The position numbers and the translations under genes are program-made. Source: Chryseobacterium shigense (GTDB lineage: Bacteria > Bacteroidota > Bacteroidia > Flavobacteriales > Weeksellaceae). Taken from it: a stretch of 64,000 nt of DNA. This document shows, in pieces, positions 17,441 to 26,922 of the stretch; position 1 is the first letter of the stretch; each line of letters starts with the position of its first letter. The notes under the pieces were generated by a model, which made no database searches, had not been told where the DNA came from, and saw only the letters and a list, made by a program, of their open reading frames with translations. The stretch is from contig NZ_FTNY01000003.1 of NCBI RefSeq assembly GCF_900156575.1, positions 682,001 through 746,000 on the forward strand, read 5' to 3'.

Positions 17441-17552
17441 CGCTTTTCAGCTGGAAGGAGATCCTCGTCAAAGCATCTGTGCTGTTCATCAAATAAAGTT
17501 TTATCCGGCTTCTGATCGTTGTTGTTTTGCATGAAATTATTAAAAGCAATTT

Positions 17553-18149
17553 ATGAAACAGCAGTTTTTAGCATTCAGCTCACTTTTATTATGTATCACC
17601 TGTTCAGTGGAAACCAACGCACAGCAAACCCGGGTTTTCCATATCGGGATAAAAGGGGGTGCCAATTTTACAAAAACCTCAACAGAATCTTCAACATTGG
17701 AAGGGAAATACGGCCTGGGTTATCAGGGGGGAATCATGACCAGAATGGATTTCGGAAGTCTTTATGTACAAGGAGAAGCATTACTGAACAAAAGGAAGAC
17801 TACTTTTGAGACTCATGAAGGTACCTCAACAAAATTAAGCTGGACTTCTGTGGATATTCCGGTAGTGGTTGGGTATAAATTCGTTAACACGAAGGATTTT
17901 AATGTAAGAGCGTTCGCAGGGGGTGTATACAGCTATGCATTCAAGAACAATTTATCAACTTCCAGAGCATTGCAGGAAGGTTTTAAAACCTTTGACAAAT
18001 CCAATATCGGAATCACGGGAGGTGTGGGTATAGACTATAAAAATTTCACGGCAGACCTAAGGTATGAAACGGGACTTTCAAGCATCAGCAAGGAATTTAA
18101 ATCTAAACCACACAGCTTTACGTTGGGGATTGGATATTTCTTATTCTAA
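17553..18149 (+). CDS. outer-membrane beta-barrel protein (PorT/OmpA-like barrel family)
   Basis: A 198-residue exported protein: signal peptide of about 23 residues (LLLCITCSVETNAQQ), then alternating strands starting FHIGIKGGANFTK and ending HSFTLGIGYFLF, the terminal aromatic strand of an outer-membrane barrel. The size fits an eight-stranded barrel of the Bacteroidota outer-membrane beta-barrel (PorT-like) group. A strong terminator follows, so it is a single-gene unit preceding the LytS/LytTR pair. The specific role is unknown. Confidence 0.82.
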   Translation: MKQQFLAFSSLLLCITCSVETNAQQTRVFHIGIKGGANFTKTSTESSTLEGKYGLGYQGGIMTRMDFGSLYVQGEALLNKRKTTFETHEGTSTKLSWTSVDIPVVVGYKFVNTKDFNVRAFAGGVYSYAFKNNLSTSRALQEGFKTFDKSNIGITGGVGIDYKNFTADLRYETGLSSISKEFKSKPHSFTLGIGYFLF

Positions 18150-18171
18150 AAACTTAAATTATCTTTACGTG

Positions 18172-18204
18172 TTAGAAACTGCGACCTGCAGTTTCTAATT
18201 TTTT
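18172..18204 (+). terminator. strong intrinsic terminator
   Basis: An 11-bp perfect stem (TTAGAAACTGC with GCAGTTTCTAA), 5-base loop, then TTTTTT. Confidence 0.85.
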
Positions 18205-18226
18205 ATAAATTACCTTACTCTTCTTC

Positions 18227-19288
18227 ATGACAAAACCATTTATTTTAAGAGAATATATTTTTGTTGGTCTTTTCTGGCTTGTTTTTGCAGCAGCGGTGTA
18301 CATCAACTTTCAGGCTAATTCTGATAAACCTTCAGCTGTATTCCAAACCATTACTCTTGTCATTGCTTCTTTTATTTTCACTCATTTTCTTACGACGAGA
18401 CTCCTTCCTCGTGCTTTGCGGGCAAAAAAGATGAAATTATTTCTTATTCAGGCAACAGGCGTTATTCTTTTACTGAGTTTTATCTATTCTTTGATCTTCA
18501 CTTATATCGAAGTCAACTCCAAGAACGAGCTTCCTCACGATTTTGTTAATCATCTTCCTTTTTTATGGAAAGGGTTCTACCTTGCTCTTCCTGCGTCTTT
18601 TCTTATCAACGGATCTGCCTGTGGAATCAAATTTTATCAGGAACACGGAAGAATAGAACGGGATCATATCCTGCTGCAACAGGCTCATCTGGAAAACCAG
18701 CTTAAATTACTGCAAGATCAGATCAACCCTCATGTGGTTTTCAATATTCTGAATCACATTCATATTCTGATGAAAACAGATACCCAACTTGCGGATTATC
18801 TGCTGCTCAAATTTTCTGATATTTTACGATATCAGCTTTATCATTGCAGTCAAAATCTTGTTCCGCTCGGTCAGGACATTGATCATCTTCAGAACCTTGT
18901 GGAAGTGGAGAAATTACGATGGGGCAATGAGCTTGAGGTGAGTGCAGATTGGAATATAGGAAATAAAAGATTATCGATTGCTCCTCTCCTGCTGGTTCCT
19001 TTCATTGAAAATGCCTTCAAGTATGTCTGCAGATTACCCGGACACAAGGGTTATGTAAAGATTTCCTGTATGGAAAAAGACCATTTTCTATTCTTTTATG
19101 TCGAAAACTGCTATTCAGAATTGGCTACCTACAAAAAGAAAGAAGGCGCTGGTGGAATCGGGCTTCAAAATGTACAAAAACGTTTAAAATTACAGTATCC
19201 GAATGCTCATGAGCTTACCATCGAGGCAGACCATAATGTATATAAAGTCACTTTAACCTTCCAATTATCCGACAATAATGAGCAGTAA
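18227..19288 (+). CDS. LytS-type sensor histidine kinase
   Basis: A 353-residue membrane kinase. Four membrane segments occupy about residues 8-130. The His_kinase motif follows as QINPHVVFNILNHIHILM, with phospho-acceptor His in INPH, and then an HATPase-like region (APLLLVPFIENAFKY, GGIGLQNVQKRL). The usual PHFLFN is PHVVFN here. Its stop overlaps the start of the LytTR regulator by 11 bp, making a coupled two-component pair. The signal is unknown. Confidence 0.92.
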   Translation: MTKPFILREYIFVGLFWLVFAAAVYINFQANSDKPSAVFQTITLVIASFIFTHFLTTRLLPRALRAKKMKLFLIQATGVILLLSFIYSLIFTYIEVNSKNELPHDFVNHLPFLWKGFYLALPASFLINGSACGIKFYQEHGRIERDHILLQQAHLENQLKLLQDQINPHVVFNILNHIHILMKTDTQLADYLLLKFSDILRYQLYHCSQNLVPLGQDIDHLQNLVEVEKLRWGNELEVSADWNIGNKRLSIAPLLLVPFIENAFKYVCRLPGHKGYVKISCMEKDHFLFFYVENCYSELATYKKKEGAGGIGLQNVQKRLKLQYPNAHELTIEADHNVYKVTLTFQLSDNNEQ

Positions 19289-20012
19289 TATTCCCAAAAT
19301 GAAATGCTTAATTATAGATGATGAGCCTTTGGCCAGATTTCATCTTAAAGAATTAGCCGATCAGATCGACTTTTTATCGGTTGAAGATACTTGCGCAACA
19401 GCATTGGAAGCGGGTACAATAGTCAAGGAGAAGGAAATTGATCTTCTTTTTCTGGACATCAATATGCCGTATTTAACTGGCCTTGAGTTTCTGGAACAGC
19501 TTGAAAATCCACCTTTAAGCATTCTTACAACCGCGTATTCCGAATATGCTTTGGAAGGTTACCGTCTTCAGGTTGTAGATTATCTTCTGAAACCTATTGC
19601 TTTTAATCGCTTTTATCAGGCGGTCAATAAGGCGCAGCAGCAGTTTATTGTGTCTGAAAAGATGAAGAAAAATTCTCCCTTCGATGATCCCTTTCTGTAT
19701 GTAAGGCAATCTGACAGTTTTATCAAAGTGTCCTGGGTAGATATTTTATATATTGAAAGTATGCAGAACTATACAAAACTCCATTTTAAAGATAAATCTC
19801 TGGTGATCCATCAAACGATGAAGGCTATTGAAGAGTCCCTGCCCTCCGAGCATTTTTTCAGGATCCACAAGTCTTTCCTGATTAATATTATCCATATCGA
19901 TATGATCTCCGGCGGACGTCTTTTCATTAATAAAACTGAGCTTCCTATTTCCCGTACCCGAAAGGAGGAATTGCTCAATCAGGTGGTGTATAAGAAGCTT
20001 ATTAGTAAATAA
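19278..20012 (+). CDS. LytTR-family response regulator
   Basis: A 244-residue regulator: receiver domain (about 8-120) with IDDEPLARFHL, phospho-acceptor Asp in LLFLDINMP and LKPIAFNRF, then a LytTR DNA-binding domain (about 140-240: YVRQSDSFIKVSWVDILYIE, FFRIHKSFLIN, LPISRTRKEEL). The start overlaps the kinase gene; an internal Met eight codons in is the alternative start. Together they form a LytS/LytR-like system typical of Bacteroidota. Confidence 0.93.
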   Translation: MSSNIPKMKCLIIDDEPLARFHLKELADQIDFLSVEDTCATALEAGTIVKEKEIDLLFLDINMPYLTGLEFLEQLENPPLSILTTAYSEYALEGYRLQVVDYLLKPIAFNRFYQAVNKAQQQFIVSEKMKKNSPFDDPFLYVRQSDSFIKVSWVDILYIESMQNYTKLHFKDKSLVIHQTMKAIEESLPSEHFFRIHKSFLINIIHIDMISGGRLFINKTELPISRTRKEELLNQVVYKKLISK

Positions 20013-20015
20013 AAA

Positions 20016-20159
20016 GGAAGAGGGAAGCTGGAAGAGCGCAGTTATTGCTGTCGAAAATTAAATAACTGTCTTTTTCATTTGAATGTACAAGAATTCTGAT
20101 AATCAACAGACTAAAAGCAAATAATTGTCGGACAGTCACTTCCACCTTCCCTCTTGATC
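20016..20159. repeat. heptad-arm inverted repeat between convergent genes (locus B)
   Basis: The left arm 20016-20036 is three 7-bp units of the form GGAAGAG, GGAAGCT, GGAAGAG. The right arm 20139-20159 has CTTCCAC, CTTCCCT and CTTGATC. The arms are inverted (AGAGGGAAG and TGGAAG shared) around about 100 bp without an ORF. It lies between the convergent LytTR regulator and DUF6268-like genes and may also act as their terminator. Confidence 0.6.
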
Positions 20160-20161
20160 CC

Positions 20162-21064
20162 CTAAGGCAGGTTCCACCTCAAAGATACTGCTGCATAAAA
20201 CGTACTGGCAAATTTAGGATCTGCTATTTTCTTGTCTTTGAAAATGCTGCTAATTTTTCTGTCATTCTCACTGAAACTTCTCAGCAGGGCTGTTCCCCCT
20301 GTTAGGCGAAGGCTGAGTTTATCATTTAACTTTAGTTCCGGTCTTATTCCCGCCGTGATCTGCTGATAACCGAGTAACATGGATTTTCCGTCTTTATTTC
20401 TTTCTACGGTCATACCGCTGAGGTTGACTACCGCCTTCAGAGCGAATTTATCTGAAAACAGGTATCCTGCTTCCATTCCTTCCGGGAAGTTGATATTAAA
20501 TTTAATTTTACCCTTGGTTTTCCAGTCGAAATAAATCCATGGCAGGATCATTGGCACCCCGAAAGCAGTCGTCAGTACGGGGCCACCTCCTAGAGCCAGA
20601 TTAGGATTAAAATGTCTGATAAACAAAACTCCACCCTGGCCTAGAATATCATCGGAATTTATTGGGTCAAGATCTGTGTAAACCCCTACTGCCGCTGTCA
20701 TCATCATGCTCCATTTTTTTCCTAAAGGCCTCATATGCTGGATTCCAACCTGAGCGTTCAGCATCTGGTCCGGAAAAAGCTGTTTTTCATAGTCTTTATG
20801 GGTCATTTTTGCATAAGATCCGCTAAGCATGAGGGACCATGCTTTTATTCTTCCGCTGCTGTCTTTTTTGATTGACAAGGGAATGCTGAGGTTAAGATCT
20901 GCTCTTTTAAAACTGCTTTTGGAATTTGTTTTTACACTGTCTTCCGGGCGTATGTAGCTGGAAAAAGGAATATATTCCGTTTTAAGCTCTCCGGATATTC
21001 CGGACTGTGCACTACCGTAGTATCCGAGCAAACTACAAACGGCCGCCAAAAGATTTCTCTTCAT
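20162..21064 (-). CDS. outer-membrane barrel protein, DUF6268-like
   Basis: A 300-residue exported protein with a signal peptide (LLAAVCSLLGYYGSAQS) and repeated amphipathic strands ending in AAVSLRWNLP, the pattern of a Bacteroidota outer-membrane barrel. It resembles the DUF6268 family (GGGPVLTTAFGVPMILPWIYFDW in its middle), assigned from memory of the family. Its 3' end abuts the right arm of repeat locus B. The 154-bp upstream spacer shows no feature I can support. Function unknown. Confidence 0.7.
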   Translation of the reverse strand: MKRNLLAAVCSLLGYYGSAQSGISGELKTEYIPFSSYIRPEDSVKTNSKSSFKRADLNLSIPLSIKKDSSGRIKAWSLMLSGSYAKMTHKDYEKQLFPDQMLNAQVGIQHMRPLGKKWSMMMTAAVGVYTDLDPINSDDILGQGGVLFIRHFNPNLALGGGPVLTTAFGVPMILPWIYFDWKTKGKIKFNINFPEGMEAGYLFSDKFALKAVVNLSGMTVERNKDGKSMLLGYQQITAGIRPELKLNDKLSLRLTGGTALLRSFSENDRKISSIFKDKKIADPKFASTFYAAVSLRWNLP

Positions 21065-21218
21065 AATTTAAATTTTTATGCAAAGAGATCCTTTTGAAGG
21101 TGGTTGACAAAAATTACTTGATTAAGTGTCGGGATGGTATGACCAAGCGGGAGAATGACATGATTATATTAATAGAATAATCTTCTGTTTTAAACTAAAC
21201 CACCCCTTTAATGTTCAC

Positions 21219-22409
21219 TTATACAAAAGCTTTTTTATTCTTAAATGAAAGGTAAGCAAAACCAACTGCAAACAATGCAATGCTCGCCCGGATAATAACC
21301 ATCGGCATAATGGAATCTGCTTCTAAAAAACCGGCGAGCCCTGAAAGCAAAAAAGTAACCATCAGCTGCATAAATCCCATTACTGCCGCGGCAGTTCCCC
21401 TTCCTTCTTTGAAAGGTGACAAAGCATGAGCAGAAGTAATAGGAAAGAGAATTCCAATAGCGAGCAATGATAAATATAACATCATAATTTCCAATGCTAT
21501 AGAAAGATTCCCTGCAGCAATCAGAATATGAAGACCGCAAACGATTAGCAATATAACAGTGGCTGCTAATAAAAGCTTTGTGTCGCTTATTTTCTTTATT
21601 AATTTAGGTGTAATATACGCTGCGGTTATTAAGGCTAATGAATTAAAACCAAATATCAGGCTGAAAGTGCCACTGGAAAATCCATGAAGTTTCATAAATA
21701 AAAACGGAGCATTAGAAATATAAATAATCAGGGAAGCGAAGGCAATACTTCCGATCATTGTACTGTTGATAAATTCTTTATTAGAGATGATGGTTTTCAG
21801 ATGATGTTTCAATCCTTTTTCATCATCTGTATGCTCGGAAACAGCCGTTCTTGAATTGGTTTCGGGAACGTATTTATATACCATTAGCAAAGTTAAAAGG
21901 CCCATTACACTCAAAAAAGCAAACGAACTGTTCCATCCCCAGAATTTGAGAAATACACTTCCTAAAAGCGGAGCTACAATCGGAGCTATTCCACTGATCT
22001 GAGATTGCTGGGAAAAAATGGCTACTGATTTTTGTCTGTCGTAAAGATCAATAACGATGGCTCTTCCGATTACAATGCCCGCACTCCCGCCAAATGCCTG
22101 CAGGAAACGCATGGCCCAAAGCACATAAATATTTTCTGTAAAAAATATAGCTGTAGCACCTATAATGAAAAGGAAAAGTCCGCAGTACAACATGGGTTTA
22201 CGTCCGGTTTTATCAGACAAAGGTCCCCAAAATAACTGTCCAAAAGCAAATCCTGCAAAAAATACAGAAATTGAAATCTGAATATGCCCGATATCGGTTT
22301 GAAAAATCTGCGCCATGCTTGGAAAAGCAGGCAAATAAAGGTCTATACTCAGTGATTCCAGGGTGTTGAGCAGTGCCAGAATAAACACGACGATACTTAA
22401 ATTTCTCAT
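21219..22409 (-). CDS. Bcr/CflA-family drug-resistance MFS transporter
   Basis: A 12-segment major facilitator, about 396 residues from the preferred start at 22409 (MRNLSIVVFILALLNTLE). An in-frame ATG at 22478 would add 23 polar residues before the first membrane helix and is less likely. Motifs: LYLPAFPSMA in the first loop, motif A LSDKTGRKPM between helices 2 and 3, and GSAGIVIGRAI. The Bcr/CflA group exports drugs such as bicyclomycin and also cysteine or peptides in some species. It lies 169 bp after an AraC regulator in the same direction. Confidence 0.9.
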   Translation of the reverse strand: MRNLSIVVFILALLNTLESLSIDLYLPAFPSMAQIFQTDIGHIQISISVFFAGFAFGQLFWGPLSDKTGRKPMLYCGLFLFIIGATAIFFTENIYVLWAMRFLQAFGGSAGIVIGRAIVIDLYDRQKSVAIFSQQSQISGIAPIVAPLLGSVFLKFWGWNSSFAFLSVMGLLTLLMVYKYVPETNSRTAVSEHTDDEKGLKHHLKTIISNKEFINSTMIGSIAFASLIIYISNAPFLFMKLHGFSSGTFSLIFGFNSLALITAAYITPKLIKKISDTKLLLAATVILLIVCGLHILIAAGNLSIALEIMMLYLSLLAIGILFPITSAHALSPFKEGRGTAAAVMGFMQLMVTFLLSGLAGFLEADSIMPMVIIRASIALFAVGFAYLSFKNKKAFV

Positions 22410-22578
22410 AAAAAAAGGGGTGTCATTAGAGAATCCGTAACAAGGATTTTCTGTCTGCAAAATTCTTCTAAAAAACAAAGCTTTTCAATACAGGAACTGA
22501 AGGAATACCAGCACAAACTGAGGATTATCATCAATGATTTTTCGTAAAAATCACTATTTTAAAAGAACTTTCTGAAGA

Positions 22579-23403
22579 TTATACTTTTCGCTCTTTAAAT
22601 CCTTCCGGATTCTGACCAGTCTGTTTTTTGAAAAAACGCGAGAAATAAGAAGCGTCGCTAAATCCCAGTTTAAAAGCAATTTCTTTAATGGTTAAAGCAC
22701 CAAAGCGAAGTTCTCTTTTAGCTTCCAGCAGAAGTCTCTGGGCAATCATCTTTTTCACCGTCGTCCCTCTTGAAAGACGGACCATATCATTGAGATGATG
22801 GGTGCTTACTTTTATTTCATCTGCATAGAAACGGGTGTCTCTCTGAACGGTATAATGTTCTTCGATTAAGCTTACCAACTTTTGGATGCGCTGTCTGTCA
22901 TTGATTGAAGGATCCTGCAGATTGATCTGTTCCGTAATAATGATACAAAATGCTCTGAGATAAGTTTTTAATAAATCGATCCTTGATGAACCAGTATATT
23001 CCCCTTCCATAAGCCTGATAATGGTATTGCAGATTTCTGCACTTTGAGGATCTAAAGAAAAAGGACAGCTCCCTCCGGTAAGAATTGTTTCGATGTCACA
23101 AGCTTCTTTAAATATTTCCCTGCTGATGGCCATTACATAACCTTTTTCGCCTCTCAGTTTCATATTAAATACTTGTCCCGGTGCAATGATGCAGATCTGA
23201 TTGTTTTTGAGAATATGATGTTCAAAATCCAGTTCTAAACGGCTGTTCTCCTTTACATGACTGAACCAGATGATCTCAAAGAAATTATGCCTGTGAACAT
23301 CATTAAAATTTTCCGGATGTCCTGTGTCAAGGGTCATCAGCTGAAATTGTTCAGAAGTGAGATGGTGGACGGGAATGTTTTTTTCTGATGAATTCATTTT
23401 CAA
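22579..23403 (-). CDS. AraC-family transcriptional regulator
   Basis: A 274-residue regulator. The N-terminal half is a cupin-like sensing domain (HRHNFFEIIWF at about 38-48). The C-terminal half holds two helix-turn-helix motifs (about 170-270), with LTIKEIAFKLGFSDASYFSR and the family ending FKKQTGQNPEGFKERK. It likely controls the neighbouring efflux gene, which is downstream on the same strand. Its ATG overlaps the stop of the preceding small membrane protein gene by 4 bp. Confidence 0.92.
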   Translation of the reverse strand: MKMNSSEKNIPVHHLTSEQFQLMTLDTGHPENFNDVHRHNFFEIIWFSHVKENSRLELDFEHHILKNNQICIIAPGQVFNMKLRGEKGYVMAISREIFKEACDIETILTGGSCPFSLDPQSAEICNTIIRLMEGEYTGSSRIDLLKTYLRAFCIIITEQINLQDPSINDRQRIQKLVSLIEEHYTVQRDTRFYADEIKVSTHHLNDMVRLSRGTTVKKMIAQRLLLEAKRELRFGALTIKEIAFKLGFSDASYFSRFFKKQTGQNPEGFKERKV

Positions 23404-23870
23404 TGATTATTAAATATTGAATTTTTTTTAACAAAATCTATATCTGAAGGGTCTGTAATAATATAAACTTCTCCCTTGTCTTCGGTATTTTTCCCTTTAT
23501 AATAAATAATTTGCCTGTCTGATATTAACTGTACATGATCTCCAATCTGTCTTTCCATATAGATGGGCAGATAAATTTCAGCCTTTTTATCTTTAATCTG
23601 GTAAGGATACATTCCCTCTTTCAACTCTTCTGAAAACTCCTTAAAATTTGATTTAAAAACACTTAAAGTCAACACGCCAAAACTATGATTATTTGATTTC
23701 TTTATGCCTGTAATCAATCCCTCAAACACAACTCCGTTTTTTAAAGCTTGATTTTGTTTATCATATTCTTTTGTCTCTTCATTCGTTACATACAGTACCA
23801 AGCCGATAAAAACAATAAATAGTATGATCCATCTTACATATTTCATTTCTATTTTTTTAAGAATTTCCAT
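23400..23870 (-). CDS. hypothetical single-pass membrane protein
   Basis: A small protein with one N-terminal membrane helix (MKYVRWIILFIVFIGLVLY) followed by a soluble, mostly beta domain of about 120 residues. I do not recognise it. Reading could open at 23927, but that start lies upstream in the terminator hairpin of thiL, so I prefer ATG 23870; ATG 23846, directly before the helix, is also possible. The stop overlaps the AraC start by 4 bp, so the two are probably cotranscribed. Confidence 0.6.
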   Translation of the reverse strand: MEILKKIEMKYVRWIILFIVFIGLVLYVTNEETKEYDKQNQALKNGVVFEGLITGIKKSNNHSFGVLTLSVFKSNFKEFSEELKEGMYPYQIKDKKAEIYLPIYMERQIGDHVQLISDRQIIYYKGKNTEDKGEVYIITDPSDIDFVKKNSIFNNH

Positions 23871-23885
23871 CTCATCCAATAAACA

Positions 23886-23914
23886 AAAACCACAGCAAAA
23901 AGTGCTGCGGTTTT
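23886..23914 (-). terminator. terminator after thiL
   Basis: AAAACCACAGCA pairs with TGCTGCGGTTTT (one mismatch) around a short A-rich loop, 27 bp after the thiL stop codon. Confidence 0.75.
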
Positions 23915-23940
23915 CTACAATATTCAAAATTAATTATAAT

Positions 23941-25005
23941 TTATCCATTTTGCTGGTTGCCTAAAAAAGCATCCCAACCTTGTGCGGTAAGCGGAACCAA
24001 TTGATTGGATCCTCTTGCTACCATGTGATTCCCTTCTGCACTTTCTACTGCATGACCGATAATGGTAAAATCAGGATGGTTTTTAATTTTATCAAAATCA
24101 TTGGGAGAAATAGTGAACAGCAGCTCATAATCTTCACCACCGCTCAGCGCAGTCATTACCGGATTAAGGTTCATCTCATCTGCTGTGGAAATGGTCAGAT
24201 TATCCATTGGAATCTTCTCTTCATAAAGTCTGAAACCTGTTTTAGACTGATCAGAAAGATGCAGGATTTCAGAGGCTAAACCATCAGAAATATCGATCAT
24301 TGAGGTTGGCATGATATCCAGTTCTTCCAAAATGGCTTTAACATCCGTTCTCGCTTCAGGTTTAAGCTGTCTTTCCAGGATATAGTCATACCCTTCCATC
24401 TCCGGCTGCATATTGGGGTCAGCAAGGAAAACCGCGTGTTCTCTTTCAAGAATCTGAAGTCCCATATAGGCACCGCCAAGATCTCCGGTTACCACCAGAA
24501 GGTCATTAGGCTTTGCTCCGCTTCTTTTTACAATATTCTCATCGCTTTCCATTCCAACAGCAGTAATACTCATGACAAGTCCTGCATTGGAACTTGTGGT
24601 ATCACCTCCTATCAGATCCACCTTATACCTTGCACATGCTGCCTGGATTCCTGAATAAATTTCTTCAAGAGCTTCCACCGGAAAACGGTTGGAAACAGCC
24701 AGCGAGACTAAAATCTGTGTGGGAACCGCATTCATTGCTGCTACATCACTCAGGTTGACCACAACAGCTTTGTATCCTAAATGTTTTAAAGGAACATAGC
24801 CCAGGTTAAAGTGAACACCTTCTGCAAGGACATCCGTTGTCAGTACAACTTTTTTATTTCCAGGATTAATAACAGCCGCATCATCTCCTACTCCAAGTTC
24901 CGAAGACTCGTTGGATAGAGGAAAATGCTCTGTTAAATGCTTTATAAGACCAAACTCTCCTAATTTCGAGATGGGGGTCAGTTCCTGTGATTTATCTTCA
25001 AACAT
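23941..25005 (-). CDS. thiL: thiamine-monophosphate kinase
   Basis: The enzyme phosphorylates thiamine monophosphate to thiamine pyrophosphate. About 354 residues from the preferred start at 25005 (MFEDKSQELTPISKLGEFGL); an in-frame ATG at 25041 adds 12 residues that look unlike the family. Motifs: GVGDDAAVI, TTDVLAEGVHF, VVNLSDVAAM, LIGGDTTSS and the ATP-binding DISDGLASEI. A terminator follows it. Confidence 0.94.
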   Translation of the reverse strand: MFEDKSQELTPISKLGEFGLIKHLTEHFPLSNESSELGVGDDAAVINPGNKKVVLTTDVLAEGVHFNLGYVPLKHLGYKAVVVNLSDVAAMNAVPTQILVSLAVSNRFPVEALEEIYSGIQAACARYKVDLIGGDTTSSNAGLVMSITAVGMESDENIVKRSGAKPNDLLVVTGDLGGAYMGLQILEREHAVFLADPNMQPEMEGYDYILERQLKPEARTDVKAILEELDIMPTSMIDISDGLASEILHLSDQSKTGFRLYEEKIPMDNLTISTADEMNLNPVMTALSGGEDYELLFTISPNDFDKIKNHPDFTIIGHAVESAEGNHMVARGSNQLVPLTAQGWDAFLGNQQNG

Positions 25006-25042
25006 AATTTCTTTTGTATTAAGGTCCTGTGTAAAATACATT

Positions 25043-25059
25043 TCTGATTTAAAATCAGA
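25043..25059. other. perfect 17-bp palindrome upstream of thiL
   Basis: TCTGATTT-A-AAATCAGA lies between the thioesterase gene and thiL, both on the minus strand. It could be a weak terminator for the thioesterase or a protein-binding site. No T-run follows. Confidence 0.35.
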
Positions 25060-25080
25060 TCTGCTGTTTTAAATTTCGGA

Positions 25081-25575
25081 CTATAGAGTGAATTCTGCCG
25101 GATCAACATTATCCGGACGGAAAGGAAGTTTTTTGAAATCTTCTCTCGTCATCACGATGGTTTCGGGGCTTTTGTATTTGTTCATGGCTTCTACCACATC
25201 GTCCGGCGGGGTGGTCATTTTTCTCAGCATCATGTCAATCCACACTCCGGTAGCTTCCGCAGTAGCACAATGTACGCCGTCCGGCGTGTAAAATTTATGA
25301 ACAAATCTGTAGATTGATGAGTCTTCCGAACATCCGTCTATCTCCAGACTTACAATGACAGTTTGGTCAGCGTAAATCTCTTTGAAGAACGAATATCTTT
25401 CATGCATGATGACCGGGCCTATTCCCCATCGGCTTAACTGAGTAACTCCCATTTTTTCTTTGGTCATAAAGGCCATTCTGGACTGGGCACAGTACTGTAC
25501 ATATGATGAGTTGGCTAAGTGCTTGTTTGCGTCAAGATCACTCCAACGTACTTCAAATTTATGGTAAAAAATCAT
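25081..25575 (-). CDS. acyl-CoA thioesterase, 4HBT/YbgC-like
   Basis: A 164-residue hotdog-fold protein. The start FEVRWSDLDANKHLANSSYV carries the conserved Asp-X-N-X-H-type active region of the 4HBT/YbgC group (WSDLDANKHL). It likely hydrolyses an acyl-CoA thioester in the cytoplasm; the substrate is unknown. It is divergent from the flavoprotein gene across a 113-bp spacer. Confidence 0.85.
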   Translation of the reverse strand: MIFYHKFEVRWSDLDANKHLANSSYVQYCAQSRMAFMTKEKMGVTQLSRWGIGPVIMHERYSFFKEIYADQTVIVSLEIDGCSEDSSIYRFVHKFYTPDGVHCATAEATGVWIDMMLRKMTTPPDDVVEAMNKYKSPETIVMTREDFKKLPFRPDNVDPAEFTL

Positions 25576-25688
25576 TTAAAAATCGTTTTTAGTATGATTA
25601 AATTATATTCTTCAAAATTACTCAAATAAGATGGTTTATAAAAATTGTACTTTTGAAAAAATAATCTTCCGCATAGGATTACCAATAC

Positions 25689-26891
25689 ATGAAACAGATC
25701 ATCATTATCGGAGGCGGTGCTGCAGGCTTTTTCTGTGCATCGAATCTCGACGAAAAAAAATACAACATCACCATCCTAGAACAAAACTCGGATGTACTTC
25801 AGAAGGTAAAAATTTCAGGCGGCGGACGTTGCAACGTAACGCATGCCTGCTTTGACCCAAGAGAACTGGTTCAGTTTTACCCAAGGGGCAACAAGGAATT
25901 ATTAAGCGTTTTTACCAAATTTCAGCCCGGAGACACAATGGAATGGTTCGACCAACGCAATGTTCCTCTGAAAATTGAAAATGATAACAGAACATTTCCT
26001 GAAAGCAATTCTTCACAGACAATTATCAATACATTCCTGAATGAAATCCAAAAGAAGAATGTGGAGGTCAAAACAAAATGCTCTGTAAAAGCGATTGAAA
26101 AACAGGATGAAAAATATCTTGTCAGGACCAGTTTGGGAGATTTTGAAGCAGATTATATTGTTTACACCACAGGAAGTTCTCCAAAATCATTGAAAATAGT
26201 TGAAACCCTGGGACATAAGATTATTGATCTCGTTCCTTCCCTTTTTACCTTCAATATTAAAGATGAGTTATTACAGGATATTCCAGGAACCAGCTTTGAA
26301 AACGCAGAGATTTCAATTCCATCTCTAAAAACGGAAGAAAGCGGACCTTTACTGATCACGCATTGGGGTCTTTCCGGACCTGCTGTGCTGAAAATATCAG
26401 CGTGGGAGGCATTAAGTCTGTCCAAATTAAAGTATAATTTTGAGATTGAGGTGAACTTTATTTCCAGGTCTATCGATGAAGCGGAGGAAAGCTTCCAGAA
26501 TTTTAAGCAGTCTAATCCTAAGAAAACAATTGGACAGGCGAAAATCTTTGACATCACCAACAGGTTCTGGCAGAAAATAGTATCCGTTTCGAAAGTTGAT
26601 CTGAATAAACAAATCTCCAATATTTCAGGAAAAGAAATGCAGATGATTCTCGAAAATCTGTGCAAAAAAAAGCTGAAAGTTTCAGGAAAATCAACTTTTA
26701 AAGACGAATTCGTGACTGCCGGAGGGGTTGATTTGAAGGAAATTAACTTCAAAAATATGTCATCAAAACTTCTTTCTAATTTTTATATTGCCGGTGAAGT
26801 TCTGAATATTGATGCGGTAACGGGCGGTTTTAATTTTCAGGCATGCTGGAGTGAGGGATGGCTGATTGCACAGGATCTCAACACATTGTAA
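25689..26891 (+). CDS. HI0933/YhiN-type flavoprotein
   Basis: A 400-residue NAD(P)/FAD-dependent oxidoreductase of the HI0933 family. FAD-binding GGGAAGFFCA is at 8-17, then the signature KISGGGRCNVTHAC at about 40-53, THWGLSGPAVLK in the middle, and the C-terminal AGGVDLKEIN and GEVLNIDAVTGGFNFQACW. Cellular role is undefined for the family. A TACTTTTG sequence 33 bp upstream is a possible -7 box. Confidence 0.9.
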   Translation: MKQIIIIGGGAAGFFCASNLDEKKYNITILEQNSDVLQKVKISGGGRCNVTHACFDPRELVQFYPRGNKELLSVFTKFQPGDTMEWFDQRNVPLKIENDNRTFPESNSSQTIINTFLNEIQKKNVEVKTKCSVKAIEKQDEKYLVRTSLGDFEADYIVYTTGSSPKSLKIVETLGHKIIDLVPSLFTFNIKDELLQDIPGTSFENAEISIPSLKTEESGPLLITHWGLSGPAVLKISAWEALSLSKLKYNFEIEVNFISRSIDEAEESFQNFKQSNPKKTIGQAKIFDITNRFWQKIVSVSKVDLNKQISNISGKEMQMILENLCKKKLKVSGKSTFKDEFVTAGGVDLKEINFKNMSSKLLSNFYIAGEVLNIDAVTGGFNFQACWSEGWLIAQDLNTL

Positions 26892-26922
26892 AAAAGTATT
26901 ATTTTTACTGTACACTATAAAC

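Noticed and set aside
23871..23927. N-terminal extension MNIVENRSTFCCGF on the small membrane protein
   Set aside because: These codons lie in the thiL terminator hairpin; the start at 23870 or 23846 is better.
25043..25059. Palindrome upstream of thiL as a TPP riboswitch
   Set aside because: The spacer is far too short and lacks the conserved THI-box motifs.
26162..26752. 196-codon open frame antisense to the HI0933-type flavoprotein gene
   Set aside because: The plus-strand gene is complete and well supported, and the reverse translation is low-complexity Ser/Phe/Leu without motifs.
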